NCBI RefSeq assembly: GCF_008704935.1
Contig: NZ_CP023692.1
Span: 6,177,501 to 6,241,500, forward strand
Length of the DNA: 64,000 nt
Direction of reading: 5' to 3'
From: Streptomyces vinaceus
Lineage (GTDB): Bacteria > Actinomycetota > Actinomycetes > Streptomycetales > Streptomycetaceae
The notes beneath the pieces were generated by a model. The model was given only the letters and a program-made list of their open reading frames with translations. It made no database searches and was not told where the DNA came from. The translations under genes were made by a program, and so were the position numbers. Every line of letters begins with the position of its first letter. Within the stretch, counting starts at the first letter, position 1. This document shows positions 38,672 through 46,515 of this stretch, piece after piece.

Positions 38672-39583
38672 GTGAAGGTCGGCGTCATCGGACTCGGCGA
38701 CATCGCCCAGAAGGCGTACCTGCCCGTCCTCACCGCCCGCCCGGGCGTGGAACTGCACCTGCAGACCCGGACCCCGGCCACGCTGGAGCGGATCGGGGAG
38801 ATCCACCACATCCCGGCCGCCCGCCGTCACACCACCCTCGACGGCCTCCTCGCCGAGGGCCTCGACGCGGCATTCGTGCACGCCCCGACGGCCGTTCACC
38901 CCGAGATCGTGACGCGGCTGCTCGAAGCGGGCGTACCGACGTACGTGGACAAGCCGCTCGCCTACGAGCTGGAGGACTCGCGGCGGCTCGTGGAACTCGC
39001 CGAGGAGCGCGGGGTGTCGCTCGCCGTCGGCTTCAACCGCCGCCACGCGCCCGGCTACGCGCAGTGCGCCGAGCACCCGCGCGACCTGATCGTCATGCAG
39101 AAGAACCGCGTCGGGCTGCCCGAGGACCCGCGGACCTTCGTCCTCGACGACTTCATCCACGTCGTCGACACCCTGCGCTTCCTGCTCCCCGGCGAGGCCG
39201 ACCACATCGACGTCCGCGCCCAGGTCCGGGACGGGCTGATGCACCAGGTCGTCCTCCAGATGTCGGGCCCCGGCTTCACCGCGCTCGGCATCATGAACCG
39301 GCTCTCCGGTTCCACCGAGGAGGTCCTGGAGGTCTCCGGGCAGGACACCAAGCGGCAGGTCGTCAACCTCGCCGAGATCATCGACCACCGCGGCCAGCCC
39401 ACGGTGCGGCGCCGCGGGGACTGGGTGCCGGTCGCCCGCCAGCGCGGCATCGAACAGGTCGTGGACGCCTTCCTGGAGTCCGTGGCGGCGGGCAGCACGC
39501 TCAGTGCCCGCGACGCACTGCTCACCCACGAGCTGTGCGAGCGGGTGGTGTCGTCGGCTCTGGAGCAGGAGCGGGCTTCCTGA
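38672..39583 (+). CDS. Gfo/Idh/MocA family oxidoreductase
   Basis: Protein of 303 residues. The N-terminal Rossmann fold has KVGVIGLGDIAQKAYLPVL for NAD(P), and the sugar-binding domain follows VDKPLAYELEDSRRLVEL, where DKP replaces the common EKP with its conserved Lys kept. Members oxidize or reduce sugars and cyclitols; the substrate is unknown. GTG start at 38672 with a tggagg ribosome site. The 3' end runs 62 bases into the 3' end of the lnt gene on the opposite strand, an unusually long convergent overlap that is probably real, as both reading frames continue with good codon use. Confidence 0.85.
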   Translation: MKVGVIGLGDIAQKAYLPVLTARPGVELHLQTRTPATLERIGEIHHIPAARRHTTLDGLLAEGLDAAFVHAPTAVHPEIVTRLLEAGVPTYVDKPLAYELEDSRRLVELAEERGVSLAVGFNRRHAPGYAQCAEHPRDLIVMQKNRVGLPEDPRTFVLDDFIHVVDTLRFLLPGEADHIDVRAQVRDGLMHQVVLQMSGPGFTALGIMNRLSGSTEEVLEVSGQDTKRQVVNLAEIIDHRGQPTVRRRGDWVPVARQRGIEQVVDAFLESVAAGSTLSARDALLTHELCERVVSSALEQERAS

Positions 39584-41156
39584 GCCCGAGGGACCTGGCG
39601 CCCTCGGCCGCGCAGTACACCGCCAGCAGCGCCAGGCAGGCCCCCACGGGCCAGTCCCCGAAGCGGACGTAGTACGTCGAGCCGCGGGCGAGCGGGACCT
39701 CGTACACCCGGGCCGTGCGGGCGGAGGTGGGCAGGGCCGCTCCGACCCGCTCGCCGGAGGGGCCGTACACCGCGCTGATCCCGGTGAGCGTGGCGTGCAC
39801 CATCGGGCGGCCGTCCTCCGCCGCCCGCAGGGCGGCGAGCGAGGCGTGCTGCGCCGGGGCCCAGCTGCGCTGGAAGCTGGACGTCGCCGACTGGGCGATC
39901 AGCAGGGCGGCCCCGTCGCGGGTGAGGCGGCGGCTCATGTCGGGGAAGGCGGACTCGAAGCAGACCAGCGGGCCGATCCGGACCCCGGGACGTCCCGGCA
40001 GGCCCATCAGGACCGGCTCGGCCCCGCGCCGGCGGTCCTCGCCGGCGGCCTTGCCGACCGAGGTGGCCCAGCCGAGCAGGGAGCGGGCCGGTATGTACTC
40101 GCCGAAGGGGACCAGGCGCATCTTGTCGTACCGGTCGCCCGTCGGTCCGCGCGGGCCGACGAGGACGGAGCTCTTGTAGATGCCGCCGTCCGCGGTCGCG
40201 GCCGCCACGGCGACCGGGGCCGCAAACGCGTCCGCGTACGGGGCCGCGTACGGCGTCGCCACCGGTCCCGCCGGCCGCCGTGCGTCGACGTTGACCAGCA
40301 GCGGGGCCCCGATCTGCGCGGACAGCGCGGCCAGTCGCCCGGCGAGGTCCGGGCGCGCGGCCAGATCCGCCCCGACGCTGCTCTCGCCCCACACCACCAG
40401 ATCCACCCGCTGCCCGGCCAGCGCCCGGGTCAGCCGCTCCCCCGCGGCGAACCGCTGCTCCGTGCTGTCCGGGCCGTCCGCCACCAGACCCGGTTGTACG
40501 ACGGCCACGCGCAGCGCCCCCGACACCTCGGGCCGCGGCACCCACAGCCACACCGCCCCCGTCAGCACCACGCACCCGGTCACTCCGGCCACCGCGGGCA
40601 CCCGGGCCCCCGGAACGGCGATCAGCAGCACCAGCCCGCAGTTCACCGCCACCACCAGCAAGCTCACCAGCCACACCCCGCCCACCGAGGCGAGCCGCAG
40701 CGCGGGGGGCACCTGCCACTGGCTGGCCCCCAGCAGCCCCCACGGCCCGCCCAGCCCCTGCCACGACCGGGCCAGCTCGGACAGCAGCCAGCCCGCTGGT
40801 ACGAGGAGGAGCGCGGCCGCCGCGCGGCCCGGGTCGGGGGCCCCGCCCAGGAACTCCCGCACCAGCAGCGCCCAGGGGATCCAGAGCAGCCCCACCAGGG
40901 CGGCCAGCGGCAGCAGGAACACGTGCAGGCTGGGCAGCAGCCAGTGGTGGACGGCGACGATGAACCCGGCGCCGCCGAGCCAGCCCTCCAGGGCCGCCCG
41001 CCGCCCGGTCGGGGCCGACCTCAGCAGCAGCATCCAGGGCACGAGGGCGACGTACGCGAACCACCAGAGCGCGGGGGCGGGGAAGGCGAGGCACGGCAGC
41101 GCCCCGGCGGCGACCGCGGCCGCCGCACGCCGGTACCGGATCCGCTTCGAGCCCAT
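39522..41156 (-). CDS. lnt: Apolipoprotein N-acyltransferase
   Basis: Protein of 544 residues. The N-terminal 200 residues hold about six hydrophobic segments; from about 215 the nitrilase-fold domain follows, with the catalytic set E258 (WGESSVG), K345 (YDKMRLVPFGEY) and C399 (PLVCFESAFPD). Lnt adds the third acyl chain to lipoprotein cysteines on the outer face of the membrane. The window itself encodes several lipoproteins (34274, 37355, 50661), which could be substrates. Streptomycetes often carry two lnt genes with differing roles. ATG 41156 with ggagg upstream. Its end overlaps the facing oxidoreductase gene by 62 bases. Confidence 0.93.
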   Translation of the reverse strand: MGSKRIRYRRAAAAVAAGALPCLAFPAPALWWFAYVALVPWMLLLRSAPTGRRAALEGWLGGAGFIVAVHHWLLPSLHVFLLPLAALVGLLWIPWALLVREFLGGAPDPGRAAAALLLVPAGWLLSELARSWQGLGGPWGLLGASQWQVPPALRLASVGGVWLVSLLVVAVNCGLVLLIAVPGARVPAVAGVTGCVVLTGAVWLWVPRPEVSGALRVAVVQPGLVADGPDSTEQRFAAGERLTRALAGQRVDLVVWGESSVGADLAARPDLAGRLAALSAQIGAPLLVNVDARRPAGPVATPYAAPYADAFAAPVAVAAATADGGIYKSSVLVGPRGPTGDRYDKMRLVPFGEYIPARSLLGWATSVGKAAGEDRRRGAEPVLMGLPGRPGVRIGPLVCFESAFPDMSRRLTRDGAALLIAQSATSSFQRSWAPAQHASLAALRAAEDGRPMVHATLTGISAVYGPSGERVGAALPTSARTARVYEVPLARGSTYYVRFGDWPVGACLALLAVYCAAEGARSLGLRKPAPAPEPTTPPARTARG

Positions 41157-41222
41157 GGCGCGCCTCCGCTTCCAGTGTGGGACCGGGCCGCCGGGGCGGC
41201 CGTTCGAACGGGTTCACTCCGG

Positions 41223-41693
41223 CTAGGCGCTCATGTGCCGCCATTTCTCGTGGACGGTGACGCGGGTGAGCAGCCAGCCGCCGTCGGACCCGCGGGCGAG
41301 GCCGAAGGTGTAGCGGCCGGCGGCAACGAAGTTCGGCGCGGTCACCGTCCCGTCGAACTCGGGTCCGGCCAGCCGCATCGGGTTGAGGAAGTCCGCCCGC
41401 ACCTCGGCCCGGTCGCCCGGCCAGCCGCCGCGGTCCTCCAGCCGGACCAGCCGGTTCACGATGAGGTGCTGGCGCACCGGGAAGAGCTTCATCGTCTGCG
41501 CGAGCCAGTCCGCGACCTCCGCGGCCGGGCCCTCGATGCCGCCCGCCGAGCTGTAGTCGGCCCGCCCGGCGGGGGTGAACAGCGCGCGGTACGCCGTCCA
41601 GTCGCCGTCGTCCACGGCCACCGCGTACCCCGAAACCACCTCGTCGATCGCCATCCGGTCCATGACCGTGGCCAGGTCCACACGCTGCGTCAT
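41223..41693 (-). CDS. SnoaL-like/NTF2 family protein
   Basis: Protein of 156 residues with a single SnoaL/NTF2-like cone fold: MAIDEVVSGYAVAVDDGDWT near the start, then YRALFTPAGRADYSSAGGIE and a beta sheet with FVAAGRYTFGLARGSDGGWL. Such proteins are small hydrolases, cyclases or dehydratases, or non-enzymatic binders. No catalytic pair can be picked out with confidence. The start at 41693 is likely leaderless (cacact is 6 bases upstream on its strand). It lies 67 bases before lnt and reads the same way, but shares no evident function with it. Confidence 0.84.
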   Translation of the reverse strand: MTQRVDLATVMDRMAIDEVVSGYAVAVDDGDWTAYRALFTPAGRADYSSAGGIEGPAAEVADWLAQTMKLFPVRQHLIVNRLVRLEDRGGWPGDRAEVRADFLNPMRLAGPEFDGTVTAPNFVAAGRYTFGLARGSDGGWLLTRVTVHEKWRHMSA

Positions 41694-41762
41694 CGGGTCA
41701 GTGTGGGGGTGCGGGGCGGCGAGGCCAAGGGGCGTGCGCGGCCCGGATCCGCGGGCGGTGGA

Positions 41763-41939
41763 TCAGTGACCGGAATGCGCCTCCCGTTGCCGGACCACGA
41801 CGAGGAACGCGTCGGTGGCCAGGTCCATCACCACTTCCGCCGGCACGCCCTCGCGCATCCGCTCGGCCGCGTACTCCTCGGCGGGCCAGCTTCCCCGCGG
41901 ACTTCCGGCCGGAAACCGCTCCAGCACCACTCGACCCAT
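41763..41939 (-). CDS. Small protein of unknown function, 58 residues
   Basis: Short frame from ATG 41939 (aagggg ribosome site upstream) to TGA, reading GRVVLERFPAGSPRGSWPAE, then YAAERMREGVPAEVVMDLA and TDAFLVVVRQREAHSGH. Streptomycete codon bias is strong and the composition is that of a small acidic helical protein. The Ala-Glu-Arg and VVM stretches resemble conserved small streptomycete proteins, but I cannot name a family. Tandem 10-base repeats upstream may control it. Confidence 0.72.
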   Translation of the reverse strand: MGRVVLERFPAGSPRGSWPAEEYAAERMREGVPAEVVMDLATDAFLVVVRQREAHSGH

Positions 41940-41962
41940 GGGACACCCCTTGTTTGCCTTCC

Positions 41963-41984
41963 GGTCTCTTCAGGTCTCTTCAGG
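41963..41984. repeat. Tandem 10-base direct repeat upstream of the small gene
   Basis: On the minus strand cctgaagaga occurs twice in a row and then cc, about 25-45 bases before ATG 41939. A pair of direct repeats at this distance could be an activator or repressor site. Confidence 0.55.
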
Positions 41985-41994
41985 CACAACGACG

Positions 41995-42030
41995 CGGAGG
42001 CCGCCCGGGAACGTTCCCGAACGGCCTCCG
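41995..42030. terminator. Terminator after uppP
   Basis: cggaggccg (41995-42003) / cggcctccg (42022-42030), with inner palindrome gggaacgttccc. It lies 31 bases past the uppP stop on the minus strand and ahead of the small gene. Confidence 0.75.
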
Positions 42031-42060
42031 GTTCACGCGAAGCGGTGAGCGGCGGCGGTG

Positions 42061-42939
42061 TCAGCCGGCCGACTCGGCGGCGAAGGGGCTGAGCACGCCC
42101 ATGCCGATCAGTACGAACAGCGCGATGCCGAGGGCGATCCGGTAGATCACGAAGGGCATGAAGCTCTTGGAGGAGATGAACTTCATGAACCACGCGATGA
42201 CGGCGTAGCCCACGAAGAACGCGATGACCGTGGCGAAGATCGTCGGTCCCCAGGTGATGTGCCCCGGGCTCTCGATGACGTCCTTGATCTCGAACGCGCC
42301 CGAGGCCAGTACGGCCGGGATGGCGAGCAGGAACGAGTAGCGGGCGGCCGCCTCACGCGTGAAGCCCAGCAGCAGACCGCCGGAGATCGTCGCACCGGAG
42401 CGGGAGACGCCCGGGATCAGGGCCATCGCCTGGCACAGACCGAAGATCAGGCCGTCCTTGACGCTCAGTTCCTTGAGGGTCTTGCGCTCGCGGACGGCGC
42501 GGTGCCGTCCCCCCTCCTCGTCGCGGGCGGCCAGCCGGTCCGCGACCCCGAGGACGATGCCCATCACGATCAGGGTGGTGGCGGTCAGGCGCAGGTCACG
42601 GGCCGGACCCGTGATCTGGTCCTTGAACGCGACACCGAGCACACCGATGGGGATCGATCCGACGATCACCAGCCAGCCCATCTTCGCGTCCTGGTCCGAG
42701 CGCAGCGACGCCGTGAACAGAGAACGGAACCAGGTGGAGATGATCCGCGCGATGTCCTTGCGGAAGTAGATCAGCACGGCGGCCTCGGTGCCGATCTGCG
42801 TGATCGCGGTGAAGGCCGCGCCCGGGTCCGTCCAGCCGGCGAATGCCGCGGTCAGCCGGAGGTGGGCGCTGGAGGAGATCGGGAGGAACTCCGTAAGCCC
42901 CTGGACGAGACCGAGGATTAGGGATTCGAACCAGCTCAT
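42061..42939 (-). CDS. uppP: Undecaprenyl-diphosphatase
   Basis: Membrane phosphatase of 292 residues (BacA/UppP family) that recycles undecaprenyl pyrophosphate released in peptidoglycan and wall-polymer synthesis, and can confer bacitracin resistance. The active-site motifs are EFLPISSSAH (E17 to H26) and PGVSRSGAT near residue 170. Eight or so hydrophobic segments. ATG 42939 chosen by homology. It ends before a terminator, and the TVP38 gene is upstream in the same direction with a 48-base gap. It may share envelope function with lnt and the wall-related genes at the window start. Confidence 0.94.
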   Translation of the reverse strand: MSWFESLILGLVQGLTEFLPISSSAHLRLTAAFAGWTDPGAAFTAITQIGTEAAVLIYFRKDIARIISTWFRSLFTASLRSDQDAKMGWLVIVGSIPIGVLGVAFKDQITGPARDLRLTATTLIVMGIVLGVADRLAARDEEGGRHRAVRERKTLKELSVKDGLIFGLCQAMALIPGVSRSGATISGGLLLGFTREAAARYSFLLAIPAVLASGAFEIKDVIESPGHITWGPTIFATVIAFFVGYAVIAWFMKFISSKSFMPFVIYRIALGIALFVLIGMGVLSPFAAESAG

Positions 42940-42987
42940 GTCGGGGTGCGCTCGTCCTTGTGATCGTCGGGAAGTTCGGGTCCGATG

Positions 42988-43713
42988 CTAGGGCCCGTGG
43001 GGAGCGGCACTGACCACAGGGGGGTGCACCGGCGCCGGATCGTGCGTTTCGCACGCCGGTACGGGCATCAGCCGGTGCCGCCGACGCCACCCGACGGCGG
43101 CGGCGGCCACCGCGGAGACGGCGATGAACCCGAAGGAGGCGAGGAAGGCGGGGGAGTCCGGGGAGGAGGCGCTCGCGCCCGCGACCACGTACGCGGCGGT
43201 GTTGGGGACCACGCCGATCGCCGTCGCGAGGAGGAAGGGCAGCCAGCCGCAACGGGACACGGCCGCCGCGTAGTTGGCGACCGCGAAGGGCAGTCCCGGG
43301 AAGATCCGGACCGCCAGCAAGGAGCGGAAGCCGTGCCGGGCCAGCTGGTCGTCGGCCGCCTGGAGCCAGCGGCCGCGCAGCAGCGGCCGTACGGCGTCGC
43401 GGCCCATCATCCGGCCCAGCCCGAAGGAGATCCCGGCGCCGAGGACCGAGCCGGCGACCGCCGCGGCCAGGCCGAAGGGGACGCCGAAGACGGCTCCGGC
43501 CGCGAGGTTGAGCAGCGGGCGCGGCACCAGGGCCGCCGTGCCCACCCCGTACGCGGCCGCGAACAGCAGGACCGCCGCGCCGACCGGCAGCCCGGGGGGC
43601 CGGCCCTCCGACAGGATGCGCTGCGGCTCGTACAGCACGACGCACACGCCGGCCGCCAGCAGCAGCACGACGAGCAGCGACAGCCGGGTCCACGGCGCGA
43701 GGAGGAGGGACAT
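42988..43713 (-). CDS. TVP38/TMEM64 family membrane protein (DedA-superfamily relative)
   Basis: Protein of 241 residues with five to six hydrophobic segments. Family marks are the AALVPRPLLNLAAGAVFG re-entrant region, FGLGRMMGRDAVRPLL, and VRIFPGLPFAVANYAAA. Members move lipids or lipid-linked substrates across or between leaflets; a bacterial role in undecaprenyl phosphate or phosphatidylethanolamine handling has been proposed for DedA relatives. Next to uppP it may help recycle the carrier lipid, an inference. Start at ATG 43713 with agtct-type -10 six bases upstream, so probably leaderless. Confidence 0.84.
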   Translation of the reverse strand: MSLLLAPWTRLSLLVVLLLAAGVCVVLYEPQRILSEGRPPGLPVGAAVLLFAAAYGVGTAALVPRPLLNLAAGAVFGVPFGLAAAVAGSVLGAGISFGLGRMMGRDAVRPLLRGRWLQAADDQLARHGFRSLLAVRIFPGLPFAVANYAAAVSRCGWLPFLLATAIGVVPNTAAYVVAGASASSPDSPAFLASFGFIAVSAVAAAAVGWRRRHRLMPVPACETHDPAPVHPPVVSAAPHGP

Positions 43714-43762
43714 CCGGGGAGACTAGCCGACGAATGCGGCGCCGCGCCGTAATCTGGGCCTC

Positions 43763-44089
43763 ATGCGGCCGAACGACCGGCGACCCCCGAAGGTCCCGCG
43801 CAGCGCCCTCGCGGACACCCTCGTGGAGCGCCTCACCACGGCCTACGGGGCGGCGGCCGACCCGGAGCGGGCGGCGGTGATGGACGAGTGGTCCGCGACG
43901 GATACCGGGCGCCTCTTCGCCTACTGCCGGCTCCAGAGCGCTCACCCGGACTTCTTCATCCGCAAGGCCATCGGGTGGGCGCTGCGCGAGTACGCGAAGA
44001 CGGACCCCGAGGCGGTCCGCCCCTTCGTCGCGGCGCAGCGGGACTGGCTCTCCCCGCTGTCGGTGCGCGAGGCACTCAAGAACCTCTGA
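43763..44089 (+). CDS. DNA alkylation repair (AlkD-like) protein with large internal deletions, probable remnant
   Basis: Frame of 108 residues. The first 40 residues resemble the start of AlkD-like alkylpurine glycosylases (ALADTLVERLTTAYGAAADP), and the last 60 the end of the same family (DTGRLFAYCRLQSAHPDFFI, RKAIGWALREYAKTDPEAVR, then LSVREALKNL). Between them about 110-130 residues of the normal roughly 230 are missing, apparently in two in-frame deletions around AAVMDEWS. The lost part includes the helical repeats carrying the catalytic Asp/Trp residues, so it is unlikely to be an active glycosylase. A leaderless -10 (taatct) still stands 7 bases before the ATG. Calling it a degenerate but open gene fits best. 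Confidence 0.7.
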   Translation: MRPNDRRPPKVPRSALADTLVERLTTAYGAAADPERAAVMDEWSATDTGRLFAYCRLQSAHPDFFIRKAIGWALREYAKTDPEAVRPFVAAQRDWLSPLSVREALKNL

Positions 44090-44141
44090 CGGCGCGGTAA
44101 TTCATTCGACGCGGCCAGGGCGGTCCGGCAGGATCTGTGCC

Positions 44142-44273
44142 ATGTCCCGGTACGCCTTCCTCCTCGCACCGTCCGCAGTCGCGGACGCGCCGAAGGCTGC
44201 CGCATTCCTCTTCCAGGCACTCGAAGTCATCGAGGCGACCGCCCTCACCGCATTCGACGGCGCACGAAGCTGA
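44142..44273 (+). CDS. Short protein of unknown function, 43 residues, possibly a remnant
   Basis: Frame from ATG 44142, beginning SRYAFLLAPSAVADAPKAAA, then FLFQALEVIEATALTAFDGA. A -10-like caggat precedes the ATG by 7 bases. Codon bias is moderate. I recognise no family. As it sits between a shrunken gene and EF-Tu3 it may be the rest of another deleted gene. Low confidence. Confidence 0.4.
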   Translation: MSRYAFLLAPSAVADAPKAAAFLFQALEVIEATALTAFDGARS

Positions 44274-44366
44274 CCCTTCCCGGATCGTCCGGCGGACCCC
44301 ACAGGGGGAGGGTCGGTTCGCTCCAGGGGTCCCGTCTCCACTTCGGAAAGCATGCGGGAAGACATC

Positions 44367-45548
44367 ATGGCCAAGACGGCCTTCGTGCGCACCAAGCCGC
44401 ACCTCAACATCGGCACCATGGGTCACGTCGACCACGGCAAGACCACCCTCACCGCCGCCATCACCAAGGTCCTCGCCGAGCGCGGCGGCGCCTCCTTCGT
44501 GCCGTTCGACCGCATCGACCGGGCCCCCGAGGAGGCCCGGCGCGGCATCACCATCAACCTCACGCACGTCGAGTACGAGACCGACACCCGGCACTACGCC
44601 CACGTGGACATGCCCGGGCACGCCGACTACGTCAAGAACATGGTGACCGGCGCCGCCCAGCTCGACGGGGCGATCCTCGTCGTCTCCGCGCTCGACGGGG
44701 TCATGCCGCAAACCGCCGAGCACGTGCTCCTCGCCCGGCAGGTCGGCGTAGACCACATCGTCGTCGCGCTCAACAAGGCCGACGCCGGGGACCCCGAGCT
44801 CACCGACCTGGTCGAGCTGGAGGTCCGCGAGCTGCTCACCGCCAACGGGTACGGCGGCGACAGCGCCCCGGTCGTACGGGTCTCCGGACTCGGCGCGCTG
44901 GAGGGCGACCCGCGCTGGACCGGGGCGATCGAGGCGCTGCTCGACGCCGTGGACACGTACGTGCCGATGCCGGTGCGGTACACGGACGCGCCGTTCCTGC
45001 TGCCGGTGGAGAACGTGCTGACCATCACCGGGCGCGGGACGGTCGTCACCGGCGCCGTCGAGCGCGGCAGCGTCCGCACCGGCGACCGCGTCAGCGTCCT
45101 GGGCGGCGACGGCGAGCCGGTCGAGACCGTGGTGACCGGCCTGGAGACCTTCGGCAAGCCGATGGAGTCCGCCGAAGCGGGGGACAACGTTGCGCTCCTG
45201 CTGCGCGGGGTGCCGCGCGAGGGCGTGCGCCGCGGGCAGGTCGTCGCCGCGCCCGGCAGCGTCGAGCCCAGGCGCCGCTTCACCGCGCAGGTGTACGTGC
45301 TCTCCGCGCGGGAGGGCGGTCGCACCACCCCGGTGGCGAGCGGGTACCGGCCGCAGTTCTACATCCGCACCGCGGACGTCGTGGGGGACGTGGACCTGGG
45401 GACGGCCGGGGTGGCCCGGCCGGGGGAGACGGTCACGATGACGGTCGAGCTCGGGCGGGACGTACCGCTGGAGCCGGGCCTCGGCTTCGCGATCCGCGAG
45501 GGCGGGCGGACGGTGGGCGCGGGGACGGTTTCGGCCGTGCTCGGCTGA
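44367..45548 (+). CDS. tuf3: Elongation factor Tu, divergent type (EF-Tu3)
   Basis: GTPase of 393 residues that brings aminoacyl-tRNA to the ribosome. GTP motifs are GHVDHGKT (G1), RGITIN (G2), DMPGHADY where main EF-Tu has DCPGHADY (G3), NKAD in place of NKCD (G4), and SGL for SAL (G5). Domains 2 and 3 are complete. These differences and the gene position match tuf3 of streptomycetes rather than the housekeeping tuf1 in the str operon; tuf3 in Streptomyces coelicolor has been linked to stringent response. The ATG at 44367 is chosen because it gives the AKTAFVRTKPHLNIGTMGHV start; an ATG at 44352 would add five residues. Confidence 0.93.
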   Translation: MAKTAFVRTKPHLNIGTMGHVDHGKTTLTAAITKVLAERGGASFVPFDRIDRAPEEARRGITINLTHVEYETDTRHYAHVDMPGHADYVKNMVTGAAQLDGAILVVSALDGVMPQTAEHVLLARQVGVDHIVVALNKADAGDPELTDLVELEVRELLTANGYGGDSAPVVRVSGLGALEGDPRWTGAIEALLDAVDTYVPMPVRYTDAPFLLPVENVLTITGRGTVVTGAVERGSVRTGDRVSVLGGDGEPVETVVTGLETFGKPMESAEAGDNVALLLRGVPREGVRRGQVVAAPGSVEPRRRFTAQVYVLSAREGGRTTPVASGYRPQFYIRTADVVGDVDLGTAGVARPGETVTMTVELGRDVPLEPGLGFAIREGGRTVGAGTVSAVLG

Positions 45549-45643
45549 CGTAGCGCACGCGGAGGCGTCCCCGCCGTGGTGGCGGCGGTCCGGTTGCGCC
45601 AGACTGCCGTCACCACGGGCGTACGAAGAGGGGGCGGGCCGGG

Positions 45644-46489
45644 ATGAGCGGCGATACGGCACTGGTGCTGGGCGGCGGGGGACTGACCGGCATCGGCTGG
45701 GAGGCGGGGATCCTGTGCGGGCTCGCCGAGGCGGGTGTGGACCTGACCGCCGCCGACCTCGTCGTCGGCACCTCCGCCGGCTCGGTGGTGGGCGCCCAGC
45801 TCACCTCCGGGCTGCTCACCCCGCAGGAGCTGTACGAGCGCCAGCTCGGCGAGCCCGCGGGCGAGGCCGTGGCCCGGCTCGGTACGGGGCTCATCGCCCG
45901 GTACGCCGTCGCGATGGTGCGCTCGCGGGATCCGGAGAGCTACCGCAGGCGGGTCGGCGCCCTCGCGCTCGCCGCCGACACCGTAGCGGAGGCGGAGCGG
46001 CGCAAGGTGCTGGCGGCCCGGCTCCTCTCGCACGCGTGGCCCGAGCGCAGGCTGGTCGTCACCGCCGTCGACGCGCTCACCGGAGAGCTCGCCGCCTTCG
46101 ACCGGGAGAGCGGGGCCGGGCTGGTCGACGCGGTCTCGGCGAGCTGCGCGGTGCCGGGGGTGTGGCCGCCGGTCACGGTCGGGGGCCGGCGGTTCATCGA
46201 CGGCGGGATCCGGTCCGCGACCAACGCCGACCTCGCCTCCGGCTACGGGCGGGTGGTGATCCTCGCGCCGATGTCGCTCGGCTCCGGGCTCGTTCCCTCG
46301 CCGGCCGCCCAGGCGGCGCGGCTGCGCGAGGCGGGGGCGAAGGTGCTGCTGATCACCCCGTCCGCGCAGGCCCGCAAGGCTTTCGGGCGCAACGTCCTGG
46401 ACCCGGCGCGGCGGGACCCGGCGGCCCGGGCCGGCCTCGCGCAGGCAGCCGGGCACGCGGCCGAGGCGGCCGCCGTCTGGGCGGGCTGA
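45644..46489 (+). CDS. Patatin-like phospholipase family protein
   Basis: Protein of 281 residues. The patatin fold is marked by LVLGGGGLTGIGWEAGI (oxyanion loop), the nucleophile S44 in GTSAG, and the catalytic Asp in FIDGGIRSATNAD near residue 187. Such enzymes hydrolyse ester bonds in phospholipids or acylglycerols. The predicted product is soluble. ATG 45644 has gaagagggggcgggc upstream. It lies 95 bases after EF-Tu3 and 26 bases before the spermidine synthase-like gene, which has its own likely promoter, so operon membership is uncertain. Confidence 0.88.
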   Translation: MSGDTALVLGGGGLTGIGWEAGILCGLAEAGVDLTAADLVVGTSAGSVVGAQLTSGLLTPQELYERQLGEPAGEAVARLGTGLIARYAVAMVRSRDPESYRRRVGALALAADTVAEAERRKVLAARLLSHAWPERRLVVTAVDALTGELAAFDRESGAGLVDAVSASCAVPGVWPPVTVGGRRFIDGGIRSATNADLASGYGRVVILAPMSLGSGLVPSPAAQAARLREAGAKVLLITPSAQARKAFGRNVLDPARRDPAARAGLAQAAGHAAEAAAVWAG

Positions 46490-46515
46490 CCCGCCGCCTG
46501 CCCGACAATGGTGCG

